This document shows, in pieces, positions 48,939-58,045 of a stretch of DNA of 64,000 nucleotides (the stretch's first letter is position 1; each line of letters begins with the position of its first letter). Both the position numbers and the translations under genes were made by a program. The stretch is taken from the NCBI RefSeq assembly GCF_000729995.1, contig NZ_JNFG01000024.1, forward strand, positions 33,354-97,353. The letters run 5' to 3'. The notes beneath the pieces were generated by a model, which was given only the letters and a program-made list of their open reading frames with translations, ran no database searches and was not told the DNA's origin. The stretch comes from Caballeronia sordidicola. Its GTDB lineage: Bacteria > Pseudomonadota > Gammaproteobacteria > Burkholderiales > Burkholderiaceae.

Positions 48939-49060
48939 TTGTCGTCAGCAAGTGCGCCGATCATTCATGGCGCACTCACAGCACACATAGGCACGGCAGT
49001 CAGCGTTGTTGAAGTCCCTGAAGTCCCATTAAGCGTCACCAAGGCCAGAGCCTCCCCAAT

Positions 49061-49663
49061 ATGGCAAGCAAACTCGAGACCCTGAAAGCGAACCTCGAGG
49101 CGGCGTTCGGCGACCGCCTGCAAAGCACCACCGAGTCGCTCGGGCAACTGACCATTGTCGTCAAGGCAGCGAACTACGCCGACGTGATACTCAAGCTGCG
49201 CGACGACCGTTCGCTCGGCTTCGAGCAACTCGTCGACCTGTGCGGCGTGGACTACTCCACGTACGGCGACGGCGCCTACGAAGGCCCGCGTTTCGCGGCC
49301 GTCCTCCATCTCCTTTCGATCGCGAACAACTGGCGCGTGCGCGTGCGCGTGTTCGCACCGGACGACGAAGTGCCTATCGTCCCGTCGGCTGTCGACGTCT
49401 GGTCGTCGGCGAACTGGTACGAGCGGGAAGCATTCGACCTGTTCGGTATCGTCTTCGAAGGCCACCCGGACCTGCGTCGCATTCTCACCGACTACGGTTT
49501 TATCGGCCATCCGTTCCGCAAGGACTTCCCGGTGTCGGGTTATGTCGAAATGCGTTACGACCCGGAAGAGAAGCGCGTCGTGTACCAGCCAGTGACGATC
49601 GAGCCGCGCGAAATCACGCCGCGCGTGATCCGCGAGGACCGCTATGGCGGTCTGAAACACTAA
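49061..49663 (+). CDS. nuoC: NADH-quinone oxidoreductase subunit C
   Basis: A 200-residue 30-kDa-type subunit of the peripheral arm, without cofactors. WYEREAFDLFGIVFEGHPDLRRILTDYGF and GHPFRKDFPVSGYVEMRYD are the family signature. It is separate from nuoD, unlike the fused NuoCD of E. coli; nuoD begins nine bases after its stop. Confidence 0.96.
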   Translation: MASKLETLKANLEAAFGDRLQSTTESLGQLTIVVKAANYADVILKLRDDRSLGFEQLVDLCGVDYSTYGDGAYEGPRFAAVLHLLSIANNWRVRVRVFAPDDEVPIVPSAVDVWSSANWYEREAFDLFGIVFEGHPDLRRILTDYGFIGHPFRKDFPVSGYVEMRYDPEEKRVVYQPVTIEPREITPRVIREDRYGGLKH

Positions 49664-49672
49664 GAGAACGCC

Positions 49673-50926
49673 ATGGCAGAGATCAAGAACTACACGCTCA
49701 ATTTTGGTCCGCAACACCCGGCCGCGCACGGTGTGCTGCGCCTCGTGCTGGAACTGGACGGCGAAGTGATTCAGCGCGCCGACCCCCATATCGGGCTGCT
49801 GCACCGCGCGACCGAAAAGCTCGCGGAATCGAAGACTTTCATTCAGTCCGTGCCGTACATGGACCGTCTCGACTACGTGTCGATGATGGTCAACGAGCAC
49901 GGCTACGTGATGGCGATCGAGAAGCTGCTTGGCATCGACATCCCGATTCGCGCGAAATATATCCGCGTGCTGTTCGACGAAATCACGCGTGTGCTGAACC
50001 ACCTGATGTGGATTGGCTCGCACGCGCTCGACGTCGGCGCCATGGCGGTATTTTTGTATGCATTCCGCGAACGCGAAGACCTGATGGACGTGTACGAAGC
50101 GGTCTCCGGCGCGCGTATGCACGCGGCGTATTACCGTCCGGGCGGCGTGTATCGCGATCTGCCTGACGCAATGCCGCAATACAAAGCGTCGAAAATCCGC
50201 AATGCGAAGGCGTTGTCGCGGATGAACGAAACACGCCAGGGTTCGTTGCTCGATTTCATCGAAGATTTCTTTAACCGCTTTCCTAAATGTGTCGATGAGT
50301 ACGAGACGCTGCTGACCGATAACCGTATCTGGAAGCAGCGGCTGGTGGGTATCGGCGTGGTCAGTCCAGAGCGCGCGTTGCAACTCGGCATGACCGGTGC
50401 GATGCTGCGCGGCTCGGGCATTGAATGGGATTTGCGCAAGAAGCAGCCGTATGAAGTCTATGACCAACTGGACTTTGATATTCCGGTTGGCGTGAACGGC
50501 GACTGCTACGACCGTTATCTCGTGCGCGTGGAAGAAATGCGTCAGTCCACCCGCATCGCGAAACAATGTATTGACTGGCTTCGTAAGAATCCAGGCCCGG
50601 TGATGGTCGACAATCACAAAATTGCGCCGCCTTCGCGCGTGGGCATGAAGACCAACATGGAAGAGTTGATTCATCACTTCAAACTCTTCACGGAAGGTTT
50701 TCACGTTCCCGAAGGCGAGACGTACGCGGCGGTCGAGCATCCGAAGGGCGAGTTCGGCATCTATCTGATCTCGGACGGCGCGAACAAGCCGTATCGCCTG
50801 AAGATTCGTGCTCCGGGTTATGCGCATCTTGCTTCACTCGACGAAATGGCTCGCGGTCACATGATTGCGGACGCGGTGACGATCATCGGCACGCAGGACA
50901 TCGTGTTCGGTGAGATTGATCGCTGA
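49673..50926 (+). CDS. nuoD: NADH-quinone oxidoreductase subunit D
   Basis: A 417-residue 49-kDa-type subunit that forms the quinone pocket with NuoB. NFGPQHPAAHGVLRLVLELDGE holds the quinone-facing His, and IGLLHRATEKLAE, LDYVSMMVNEHGY and the C-terminal ISDGANKPYRLKIRAPGYAH are conserved. The end reads GEIDR, with the usual aspartate and arginine. Full length. Confidence 0.97.
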   Translation: MAEIKNYTLNFGPQHPAAHGVLRLVLELDGEVIQRADPHIGLLHRATEKLAESKTFIQSVPYMDRLDYVSMMVNEHGYVMAIEKLLGIDIPIRAKYIRVLFDEITRVLNHLMWIGSHALDVGAMAVFLYAFREREDLMDVYEAVSGARMHAAYYRPGGVYRDLPDAMPQYKASKIRNAKALSRMNETRQGSLLDFIEDFFNRFPKCVDEYETLLTDNRIWKQRLVGIGVVSPERALQLGMTGAMLRGSGIEWDLRKKQPYEVYDQLDFDIPVGVNGDCYDRYLVRVEEMRQSTRIAKQCIDWLRKNPGPVMVDNHKIAPPSRVGMKTNMEELIHHFKLFTEGFHVPEGETYAAVEHPKGEFGIYLISDGANKPYRLKIRAPGYAHLASLDEMARGHMIADAVTIIGTQDIVFGEIDR

Positions 50927-51075
50927 CATGCAGTCGCGAGCCAACTGCGCCGCATCACGCCGGCAAGCACACGCGAAAGCGCTGAGCATGCCGGCGAACC
51001 AACAACAGCAGGACGCCAGGTCTGCCGCAAAAGAAGGGCGCGGCGGGTTTTCGTTCGGTAGGAACTGAAAGAGTC

Positions 51076-51570
51076 GTGTCTGAAATGATCTCAGCTGAAG
51101 GCCTGAAAGAAATCGATCGCGCGATCGCGAAATATCCCGTGGACCAGAAACAGTCCGCGGTGATGTCGGCGTTGACCGTCGCTCAGGAAGAGCACGGCTG
51201 GCTGTCGCCGGAACTGATGCAGTTCGTCGCCGATTACCTCAGCATGCCCGCCGTGGCCGTGCAGGAAGTGGCGACGTTCTACACCATGTACGAGACCGCG
51301 CCGGTCGGCAAACACAAGATCACGCTCTGTACGAACCTGCCGTGCCAACTCGGGCCCGACGGCGGCTCGGAAAGCGCTGCTGAATACCTGAAGCAAAAGC
51401 TTGGCATCGACTTTGGCGAAACCACCGCCGACGGCAAATTCACCTTGAAAGAAGGCGAATGTTTCGGCGCGTGCGGCGATGCACCCGTGTTGCTCGTGAA
51501 CAATCACCGTATGTGCAGTTTCATGAGTCGCGAGCGGATCGACACGCTCCTCGAGGAACTATCGAAATGA
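51076..51570 (+). CDS. nuoE: NADH-quinone oxidoreductase subunit E
   Basis: A 164-residue 24-kDa-type subunit with the [2Fe-2S] cluster N1a. Its ligands are CTNLPC (C-x4-C) and CFGAC (C-x3-C). I start at the GTG at 51076; an ATG at 51085, three codons later, is as plausible. Its stop overlaps the ATG of nuoF (ATGA), so the two flavoprotein subunits are translationally coupled. Confidence 0.95.
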   Translation: MSEMISAEGLKEIDRAIAKYPVDQKQSAVMSALTVAQEEHGWLSPELMQFVADYLSMPAVAVQEVATFYTMYETAPVGKHKITLCTNLPCQLGPDGGSESAAEYLKQKLGIDFGETTADGKFTLKEGECFGACGDAPVLLVNNHRMCSFMSRERIDTLLEELSK

Positions 51571-52892
51571 CGTCTCTTCACGATCGCCACATCCAGCCCC
51601 TGATTCTCGCCGGTCTCAACGGCGACAACTGGCACCTCGAAGACTATGTGGCGCGCGGCGGTTATGCCCAGCTGCGCCGCATTCTCGAAGAAAAAATTCC
51701 GCAAGAGCAGGTCATTGCCGACGTCAAGGCGTCAGGCTTGCGTGGCCGCGGCGGTGCGGGTTTCCCGACCGGCCTCAAGTGGAGCTTCATGCCGCGCCAG
51801 TTCCCGGGGCAGAAGTACCTCGTCTGCAATTCGGACGAAGGCGAACCGGGCACGTTCAAGGACCGCGACATCCTGCGCTGGAATCCGCATTCGCTGATCG
51901 AAGGCATGGCCATCGGCGCGTATGCCATGGGCATCACGGTCGGCTACAACTATATTCACGGCGAGATTTTCGAGGTCTATCGGATCTTCGAACAGGCGCT
52001 TGAAGAAGCGCGTGCGGCCGGATACCTCGGTGCGAACATCCTGGGTTCGGGCTTCTCGTTCGAACTGCATGCGCATCATGGTTACGGCGCGTATATCTGC
52101 GGCGAAGAAACTGCGTTGCTCGAGTCGCTGGAAGGCAAGAAAGGCCAGCCGCGCTTCAAGCCGCCGTTCCCGGCGAGCTTCGGCGTGTATGGCAAGCCGA
52201 CCACGATCAACAATACCGAAACGTTCGCGGCCGTGCCGTTTTTGCTGGCTATCGGCCCGCAAAAATATCTCGAGATCGGCAAGCCGAACAACGGCGGCAC
52301 GAAGATCTTCTCGGTGGCCGGCGACGTCAATCGTCCGGGCAACTTCGAAGTGCCGCTGGGCACGTCGTTCGAGACTTTGCTCGAGTTGGCCGGTGGTGTG
52401 CGCGGCAAGTCGGTGAAAGCGGTGATCCCGGGTGGATCGTCGGCACCGGTGATTCCGGGCGACATCATGTTGAAGACCGATATGGACTACGACGCGATCG
52501 CGAAAGCCGGCTCCATGCTGGGTTCGGGCGCCGTGATCGTGATGAACGAAACGCGCTGCATGGTGCGCTCGTTGCTGCGTCTTTCGTACTTCTATTACGA
52601 AGAGTCGTGCGGTCAGTGCACGCCTTGTCGTGAAGGTACGGGCTGGCTGTATCGCGTGGTCCATCGGATCGAACACGGACTCGGGCGCAAGGAAGACCTG
52701 GATCTGCTGAACTCGGTCGCCGAAAACATCATGGGCCGCACCATTTGTGCACTCGGCGACGCGGCGGCCATGCCGGTGCGCGGCATGCTGAAGCACTTCT
52801 GGGACGAATTTGAATATCACGTCGAGCATAAACATTGTCTCGTCGACGGACACGCGCATCATGCGCCCACGTCCGAAGCGCTTACCGCGTGA
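51567..52892 (+). CDS. nuoF: NADH-quinone oxidoreductase subunit F
   Basis: A 441-residue subunit that oxidises NADH at FMN and holds cluster N3. Visible are the FMN/NADH motifs GRGGAGFPTGLKWSFMP and NSDEGEPGTFKDRDIL, the GYGAYICGEETALLESLEGKKG block, and the N3 cysteines in ESCGQCTPCREG with a fourth Cys in TICALGD. The His-rich tail (HVEHKHCLVDGHAHHAP) is unusual but harmless. It overlaps nuoE by four bases. Confidence 0.97.
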   Translation: MTSLHDRHIQPLILAGLNGDNWHLEDYVARGGYAQLRRILEEKIPQEQVIADVKASGLRGRGGAGFPTGLKWSFMPRQFPGQKYLVCNSDEGEPGTFKDRDILRWNPHSLIEGMAIGAYAMGITVGYNYIHGEIFEVYRIFEQALEEARAAGYLGANILGSGFSFELHAHHGYGAYICGEETALLESLEGKKGQPRFKPPFPASFGVYGKPTTINNTETFAAVPFLLAIGPQKYLEIGKPNNGGTKIFSVAGDVNRPGNFEVPLGTSFETLLELAGGVRGKSVKAVIPGGSSAPVIPGDIMLKTDMDYDAIAKAGSMLGSGAVIVMNETRCMVRSLLRLSYFYYEESCGQCTPCREGTGWLYRVVHRIEHGLGRKEDLDLLNSVAENIMGRTICALGDAAAMPVRGMLKHFWDEFEYHVEHKHCLVDGHAHHAPTSEALTA

Positions 52893-52916
52893 TCAGGCCA
52901 AGGACCATTCCCCATT

Positions 52917-55256
52917 ATGGTTGAACTAGAAATCGACGGCAAAAGTGTAGAAGTGCCTGAAGGCAGCATGGTGATCCAGGCTGCGCATAAGGTCGATACA
53001 TACATTCCTCACTTTTGCTATCACAAGAAGCTGTCGATCGCGGCGAACTGCCGGATGTGCCTGGTCGAAGTCGAGAAAATGCCGAAGGCGGTTCCCGCCT
53101 GTGCCACGCCGGTGTCGGCGGGCATGATCGTGCGCACGAAATCGGACAAGGCTGTGAAGGCGCAGCAGTCTGTGATGGAATTCCTGCTGATCAATCACCC
53201 GCTCGATTGCCCGATCTGCGATCAGGGCGGCGAATGTCAGTTGCAGGATCTGGCCGTGGGTTACGGCAAGTCGCAATCGCGCTACAACGAAGAAAAGCGC
53301 GTGGTGTTCCACAAGAACGTCGGACCGCTGATCTCGATGGAAGAGATGACGCGTTGCATTCACTGCACGCGTTGCGTCCGTTTCGGTCAGGAAGTGGCCG
53401 GCGTCATGGAACTCGGCATGCTGGGTCGTGGCGAGCATTCGGAAATCACGTCGTTCGTTGGCAAGACCGTGGACTCGGAACTGTCGGGCAACATGATCGA
53501 CCTGTGCCCGGTTGGCGCGTTGACGAGCAAGCCGTTCCGCTACAGCGCCCGTACGTGGGAGCTGTCGCGCCGCAAGTCGATCAGCCCGCATGATTCCGTC
53601 GGCGCGAACCTGGTCGTGCAAGTGAAGAACAACCGCGTGATGCGCGTTCTGCCGATGGAAAACGAAGCCATCAACGAATGCTGGATCTCGGACAAGGATC
53701 GCTTCTCGTACGAATCGCTGAACAGCGACGAACGTCTCACGCAGCCTATGCTCAAGCAAGGCGGCAAGTGGATCGAGACCGACTGGCAAACGGCGCTGGA
53801 ATACGTGGCGAAGGGTATCAAGGGCATAACGGCCGATCACGGCGCGAATCAGATCGCTGCCCTGGCTACGCCGCATAGCACCGTCGAAGAACTGTATCTG
53901 CTGAAGCAATTCGCTGACGGCGTGGGGTCACCGAACGTCGACTTCCGTCTGCGTCAGAGCGACTTTTCGGCGCCCGTTTCGGACAGCGCGCCGTGGCTCG
54001 GCATGAAGATCGCAGACCTGACGAATATCGATACGGCTTTTGTCGTCGGTTCGTTCCTGCGTCGCGATCATCCGCTGTTCGCTGCACGCTTGCGTCAGGC
54101 CGCAAAGAGCGGGGCGATGCTCACGTTCCTTAACGCGACGAATGACGACTCGCTGATCCCTGCTGCGCATCGCGTGGTTGCGGCGCCGTCGGAATGGCTC
54201 GACCGCCTCGGCAGTCTGGCTGCGGCGGTTGCCGAAGCACGTGGCGTCGCAGTGCCGGAAGCGTTCGCTTCACACGAAGCGTCGGCGGCGGCGAAAGACA
54301 TTGCCGCTTCGTTGTCGGCGGGTGAAAAGCGCGTGGTGTTGCTCGGCAACAGCGCGGTTCAGCATCCGCAGTTTGCGCAGATCCAGGCCGTGTGCCAGTG
54401 GATCGCGGACAACACGGGCGCTACGCTGGGTTATCTGACGGAAGCGGCCAATACGGTTGGCGCGCATCTCGTCGATGCACTGCCGGGCGAAGGCGGATTG
54501 AACGCACGTGAAGTATTCGAGCAGCCGCGCAAGGGCTACGTGCTGTTCAACGTCGAACCGGCATTCGATACCGCCAACCCCGCTCAAGCGTTCGCTGCAT
54601 TGAAGCAGGCGGAAATGGTTGTCGCGTTGTCGGCGTTCAAGCACGGTGCCGATTACGCCGACGTGCTGCTGCCGATCGCGCCGTTCACGGAAACGTCGGG
54701 CACGTTCGTCAACGCTGAAGGTACCGCGCAGACGTTCAACGGCGTGGTGCGTCCGCTGGGCGAAACGCGTCCGGGCTGGAAAGTACTGCGCGTGCTGGGC
54801 AGCATCCTCGGCTTGAAGGGTTTCGAATTCGATACCGCCGAAGAAGTCCGCGACGCCGCATTGGGCACGGGCGATCTGACGTCGCGTCTGTCGAACAAGA
54901 CAAACGTGGCAATCAAGGCTGTCGCGAAAGCGGCTGCAGTGAAAGAAGGCAGCTACGAACGTCTCGCCGACACGCCGATCTATCACGCCGACGCATTGTC
55001 GCGCCGCGCTGAATCGCTACATCTGACGGCTGCTGCGCGCGACGCGAACGTGGTTGCGCTGCCGACGTCGCTGTTCGAGAAACTCGGTCTGAAGAATGGC
55101 GATGCAGTGCGTGTCGCCCAAGGCGATCTCACGGTGGTCCTGCCGGCGGTTCGCGATGCGAATCTGGCGGAAAGCGTGGTGCGTGTATCGGCGGGAACGT
55201 CGGCCGGTGCAGCGCTCGGGGCTCTGTTCGGTGAACTGGTAGTGGAGAAGGCGTAA
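52917..55256 (+). CDS. nuoG: NADH-quinone oxidoreductase subunit G
   Basis: A 779-residue 75-kDa-type subunit. The N-terminal ferredoxin domain carries cluster N1b (Cys in HFCYHKKLSIAANCRMCLVEVE and ACATPV); N5 follows with its His ligand (HPLDCPICDQGGECQLQD), then N4 (RCIHCTRCVRFG with LCPVGALT). The extra cluster N7 of E. coli is missing: its four-cysteine stretch reads SISPHDSVGAN here, without cysteines. The C-terminal two-thirds are a molybdopterin-oxidoreductase-like fold without metal function. nuoH starts at the next base. Confidence 0.96.
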   Translation: MVELEIDGKSVEVPEGSMVIQAAHKVDTYIPHFCYHKKLSIAANCRMCLVEVEKMPKAVPACATPVSAGMIVRTKSDKAVKAQQSVMEFLLINHPLDCPICDQGGECQLQDLAVGYGKSQSRYNEEKRVVFHKNVGPLISMEEMTRCIHCTRCVRFGQEVAGVMELGMLGRGEHSEITSFVGKTVDSELSGNMIDLCPVGALTSKPFRYSARTWELSRRKSISPHDSVGANLVVQVKNNRVMRVLPMENEAINECWISDKDRFSYESLNSDERLTQPMLKQGGKWIETDWQTALEYVAKGIKGITADHGANQIAALATPHSTVEELYLLKQFADGVGSPNVDFRLRQSDFSAPVSDSAPWLGMKIADLTNIDTAFVVGSFLRRDHPLFAARLRQAAKSGAMLTFLNATNDDSLIPAAHRVVAAPSEWLDRLGSLAAAVAEARGVAVPEAFASHEASAAAKDIAASLSAGEKRVVLLGNSAVQHPQFAQIQAVCQWIADNTGATLGYLTEAANTVGAHLVDALPGEGGLNAREVFEQPRKGYVLFNVEPAFDTANPAQAFAALKQAEMVVALSAFKHGADYADVLLPIAPFTETSGTFVNAEGTAQTFNGVVRPLGETRPGWKVLRVLGSILGLKGFEFDTAEEVRDAALGTGDLTSRLSNKTNVAIKAVAKAAAVKEGSYERLADTPIYHADALSRRAESLHLTAAARDANVVALPTSLFEKLGLKNGDAVRVAQGDLTVVLPAVRDANLAESVVRVSAGTSAGAALGALFGELVVEKA

Positions 55257-56321
55257 ATGGGCTTGTTCGATACGATCAACGCAGGCGGGACGCAGATTCT
55301 CGGCGTCGCCTGGCCGACGGTGTGGGCGTTAGTCCGCATTCTCGTGGTCTCGGTAGTGATCCTGCTGTGCGTGGCGTACCTGATTCTGTGGGAACGCAAG
55401 CTCATCGGCTGGATGCACGTGCGTCTCGGCCCGAATCGCGTGGGTCCGCTCGGGCTGTTGCAGCCGATCGCCGACGTGCTGAAGCTTTTGCTGAAGGAAG
55501 TGATTCAGCCGACGCAAGCCAACCGCTGGATCTACCTGATCGCGCCGATCATGACCGTGGTGCCCGCGTTTGCGGTGTGGGCGGTGATCCCGTTCCAGGC
55601 GAAAGCGGTGCTCGGCGACGTCAACGCCGGTTTGCTTTACGTGATGGCGATTTCGTCCGTCGGCGTGTACGGCGTGATTCTCGCCGGCTGGGCGTCGAAC
55701 TCGAAGTACGCATTCCTTGGTGCAATGCGCGCGGCAGCGCAGATGGTGTCGTACGAAATCTCGATGGGCTTCGCGCTCGTCGTCGTGCTGATGGTCACGG
55801 GCAGCCTGAATATGTCGGCCATCGTGGTGTCGCAGGAACATGGCATCTTCGCGGGCTGGGGCATCAACTTCCTCTCGTGGAACTGGTTGCCGCTGCTGCC
55901 CATGTTCGTCGTGTACTTCGTGTCGGGCATTGCTGAAACGAACCGTCACCCGTTCGACGTGGTGGAAGGCGAGTCGGAGATTGTCGCGGGCCACATGATC
56001 GATTATTCGGGCATGGCGTTCGCGCTGTTCTTCCTCGCCGAATACATCAACATGATCGTGATCTCGGCGATCGCCACCACGCTGTTCCTCGGCGGCTGGA
56101 GTGCACCGTTTGGTTTCCTGTCCTTCATCCCGGGCATTTTCTGGTTCGTGCTGAAGATCTTCTTCCTGCTGTCGGTGTTCATCTGGGCTCGTGCGACGTT
56201 CCCGCGTTATCGCTACGACCAGATCATGCGTCTCGGCTGGAAAATCTTTCTGCCGGTGTCGGTGGTGTGGGTGGTCGTGGTCGGGTTCTGGATCATGTCG
56301 CCGCTGAACATCTGGAAATAA
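55257..56321 (+). CDS. nuoH: NADH-quinone oxidoreductase subunit H
   Basis: A 354-residue membrane subunit with eight or nine helices that links the quinone channel to the proton pumps. Conserved motifs are WERKLIGWMHVRLGPNRVGPLGLLQPIADVLKLLLKE, the acidic loop GIAETNRHPFDVVEGESEIVAGH and RYDQIMRLGWK. Its ATG follows the nuoG stop directly. Confidence 0.97.
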   Translation: MGLFDTINAGGTQILGVAWPTVWALVRILVVSVVILLCVAYLILWERKLIGWMHVRLGPNRVGPLGLLQPIADVLKLLLKEVIQPTQANRWIYLIAPIMTVVPAFAVWAVIPFQAKAVLGDVNAGLLYVMAISSVGVYGVILAGWASNSKYAFLGAMRAAAQMVSYEISMGFALVVVLMVTGSLNMSAIVVSQEHGIFAGWGINFLSWNWLPLLPMFVVYFVSGIAETNRHPFDVVEGESEIVAGHMIDYSGMAFALFFLAEYINMIVISAIATTLFLGGWSAPFGFLSFIPGIFWFVLKIFFLLSVFIWARATFPRYRYDQIMRLGWKIFLPVSVVWVVVVGFWIMSPLNIWK

Positions 56322-56339
56322 TGGGCGGATGAAATAACC

Positions 56340-56828
56340 ATGAACGCATTACAGAATTTCTTTAAAACGTTTTTCCTGACCGAGTTGCTGAAGGGTCTGG
56401 CGCTGACGGGTGGTTACCTGTTCCAGCGCAAGATCACGGTTCAGTTCCCGGAAGAGAAGACGCCGATCTCTCCGCGGTTCCGTGGCCTGCATGCATTGCG
56501 CCGATACGAAAATGGCGAAGAACGCTGCATCGCTTGCAAGCTGTGCGAGGCCGTGTGCCCCGCGCTCGCGATCACGATCGAATCGGAAACGCGCGCTGAC
56601 AACACACGCCGTACCACGCGCTACGACATCGACCTGACCAAGTGCATCTTCTGCGGTTTCTGCGAAGAAAGCTGCCCGGTTGACTCGATCGTTGAAACGC
56701 ACATCCTCGAGTATCACGGCGAGAAGCGTGGCGACCTGTATTTCACGAAAGACATGCTGCTCGCAGTGGGCGACCGTTATGAAACGGAGATTGCTGCTGC
56801 GAAGGCGGCTGATGCACCGTATCGGTAA
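56340..56828 (+). CDS. nuoI: NADH-quinone oxidoreductase subunit I
   Basis: A 162-residue ferredoxin-like subunit with two [4Fe-4S] clusters, N6a and N6b. The two motifs are CIACKLCEAVCP and CIFCGFCEESCP, each C-x2-C-x2-C-x3-CP. The N-terminal helix (KTFFLTELLKGLALTGGYLF) lies along the membrane. 178 bp separate it from nuoJ, the longest gap inside the operon's second half. Confidence 0.97.
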   Translation: MNALQNFFKTFFLTELLKGLALTGGYLFQRKITVQFPEEKTPISPRFRGLHALRRYENGEERCIACKLCEAVCPALAITIESETRADNTRRTTRYDIDLTKCIFCGFCEESCPVDSIVETHILEYHGEKRGDLYFTKDMLLAVGDRYETEIAAAKAADAPYR

Positions 56829-57006
56829 GACGCGGTAAAGCGAAGCGGGGCACATAGCTGAACATCGCCGCGCCCCTTGCTGTTCCTGCATTTGAATTGA
56901 CCTGCTGTTCCGGCCCGCGCGCCAAGGTTGGTGGTTGTGTTCTTGAAAAAAACGCAACCCGGCGTGCTTGTGTCAAAACACAAAGCCTAACGATGAACCG
57001 GTAATC

Positions 57007-57708
57007 ATGGAATTCACGACCGTACTGTTTTACATCTTCGCGCTGCTGCTGGTTGTCTCGGCGCTGAAGGTGATCACTTCGCGCAATCCGGTGGCGTCCG
57101 CCTTGTTCCTCGTGCTCGCGTTCTTCAACGCGGCCGCGATCTGGATGCTGCTCGAAGCCGAATTCCTCGCCATTCTGCTGGTTCTCGTCTACGTCGGCGC
57201 GGTGATGGTGCTGTTCCTGTTCGTGGTGATGATGCTGGATATCAACCTCGACGTGCTGCATGGCGACTTCAAGAAGTTCGTGCCCATAGCCAGCATCGTG
57301 GGCGCGATCATCATCATAGAAACCGCGCTGATCCTTTGGCACGGTTACGGCGCGACGGTTACGCCGGTGCGCGACGCGATGTTGGTCAATGGCGTGGGTT
57401 CCGGCGTAGGCCCGAACGACGTGATGTCGAACTCGCAGCTGATCGGCAAGGTCATCTACACCGACTACATATTCGCGTTTGAAATCGCCGGCCTGATCCT
57501 GCTGGTGGCGATCATCGCGGCCGTCTCGCTGACCGTTCGCGAGAAGAAGGACAGCAAGCGCCAGCGCATCAGCGACCAGGTCAAGGTGCGTGCGCAAGAT
57601 CGCGTTCGGATCGTCAAGATGAAGTCCGAAACCGAAGCGCCGGATGCCGCGACCCAACCGCCTGTGACCGGCAATGCCGGCGCCGGTACGGTCGACAACA
57701 AAGGCTGA
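57007..57708 (+). CDS. nuoJ: NADH-quinone oxidoreductase subunit J
   Basis: A 233-residue membrane subunit with five helices. NPVASALFLVLAFFNAAAIWMLLEAEFLAILLVLVYVGAVMVLFLFVVMML is the core, including the helix-3 pi-bulge region that moves during turnover. A charged C-terminal tail of about 60 residues (KKDSKRQRISDQVKVRAQDRVRIVKMKSE) extends beyond the E. coli protein and is a common betaproteobacterial feature. nuoK begins 14 bases after its stop. Confidence 0.95.
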   Translation: MEFTTVLFYIFALLLVVSALKVITSRNPVASALFLVLAFFNAAAIWMLLEAEFLAILLVLVYVGAVMVLFLFVVMMLDINLDVLHGDFKKFVPIASIVGAIIIIETALILWHGYGATVTPVRDAMLVNGVGSGVGPNDVMSNSQLIGKVIYTDYIFAFEIAGLILLVAIIAAVSLTVREKKDSKRQRISDQVKVRAQDRVRIVKMKSETEAPDAATQPPVTGNAGAGTVDNKG

Positions 57709-57722
57709 GGAGAAAAACAATC

Positions 57723-58028
57723 ATGTTGAGTCTTGCCCATTACCTCGTGCTTGGCGCGATCCTGTTCGCGATCAGCATCGTCGGCATCTTTCTGAATCGA
57801 CGTAACGTGATCATCATCCTGATGGCAATCGAATTGATGCTGTTGGCGGTCAACACGAACTTCGTCGCCTTCTCGCATTATCTCGGCGACATCCACGGAC
57901 AGATCTTCGTGTTCTTCGTGCTGACGGTCGCGGCGGCTGAAGCCGCAATCGGCCTCGCTATCCTGGTCACATTGTTCCGCAGTCTCGACACGATCAACGT
58001 CGAAGACCTCGATCAGCTCAAAGGTTAA
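57723..58028 (+). CDS. nuoK: NADH-quinone oxidoreductase subunit K
   Basis: A 101-residue, three-helix subunit, homologous to MrpC. Two glutamates needed for proton transfer lie in the helices (MAIELMLLAVNTNFV and AAAEAAIGLAILV). GIFLNRRNVIIILM is typical. Sequence and length are standard. Confidence 0.96.
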   Translation: MLSLAHYLVLGAILFAISIVGIFLNRRNVIIILMAIELMLLAVNTNFVAFSHYLGDIHGQIFVFFVLTVAAAEAAIGLAILVTLFRSLDTINVEDLDQLKG

Positions 58029-58045
58029 TTTCAGGCAAGACAGAT

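Noticed and set aside
48965..50827. 620-codon open frame on the minus strand across nuoC and nuoD
   Set aside because: Antisense shadow produced by high-GC codon bias; no ribosome site or recognisable sequence.
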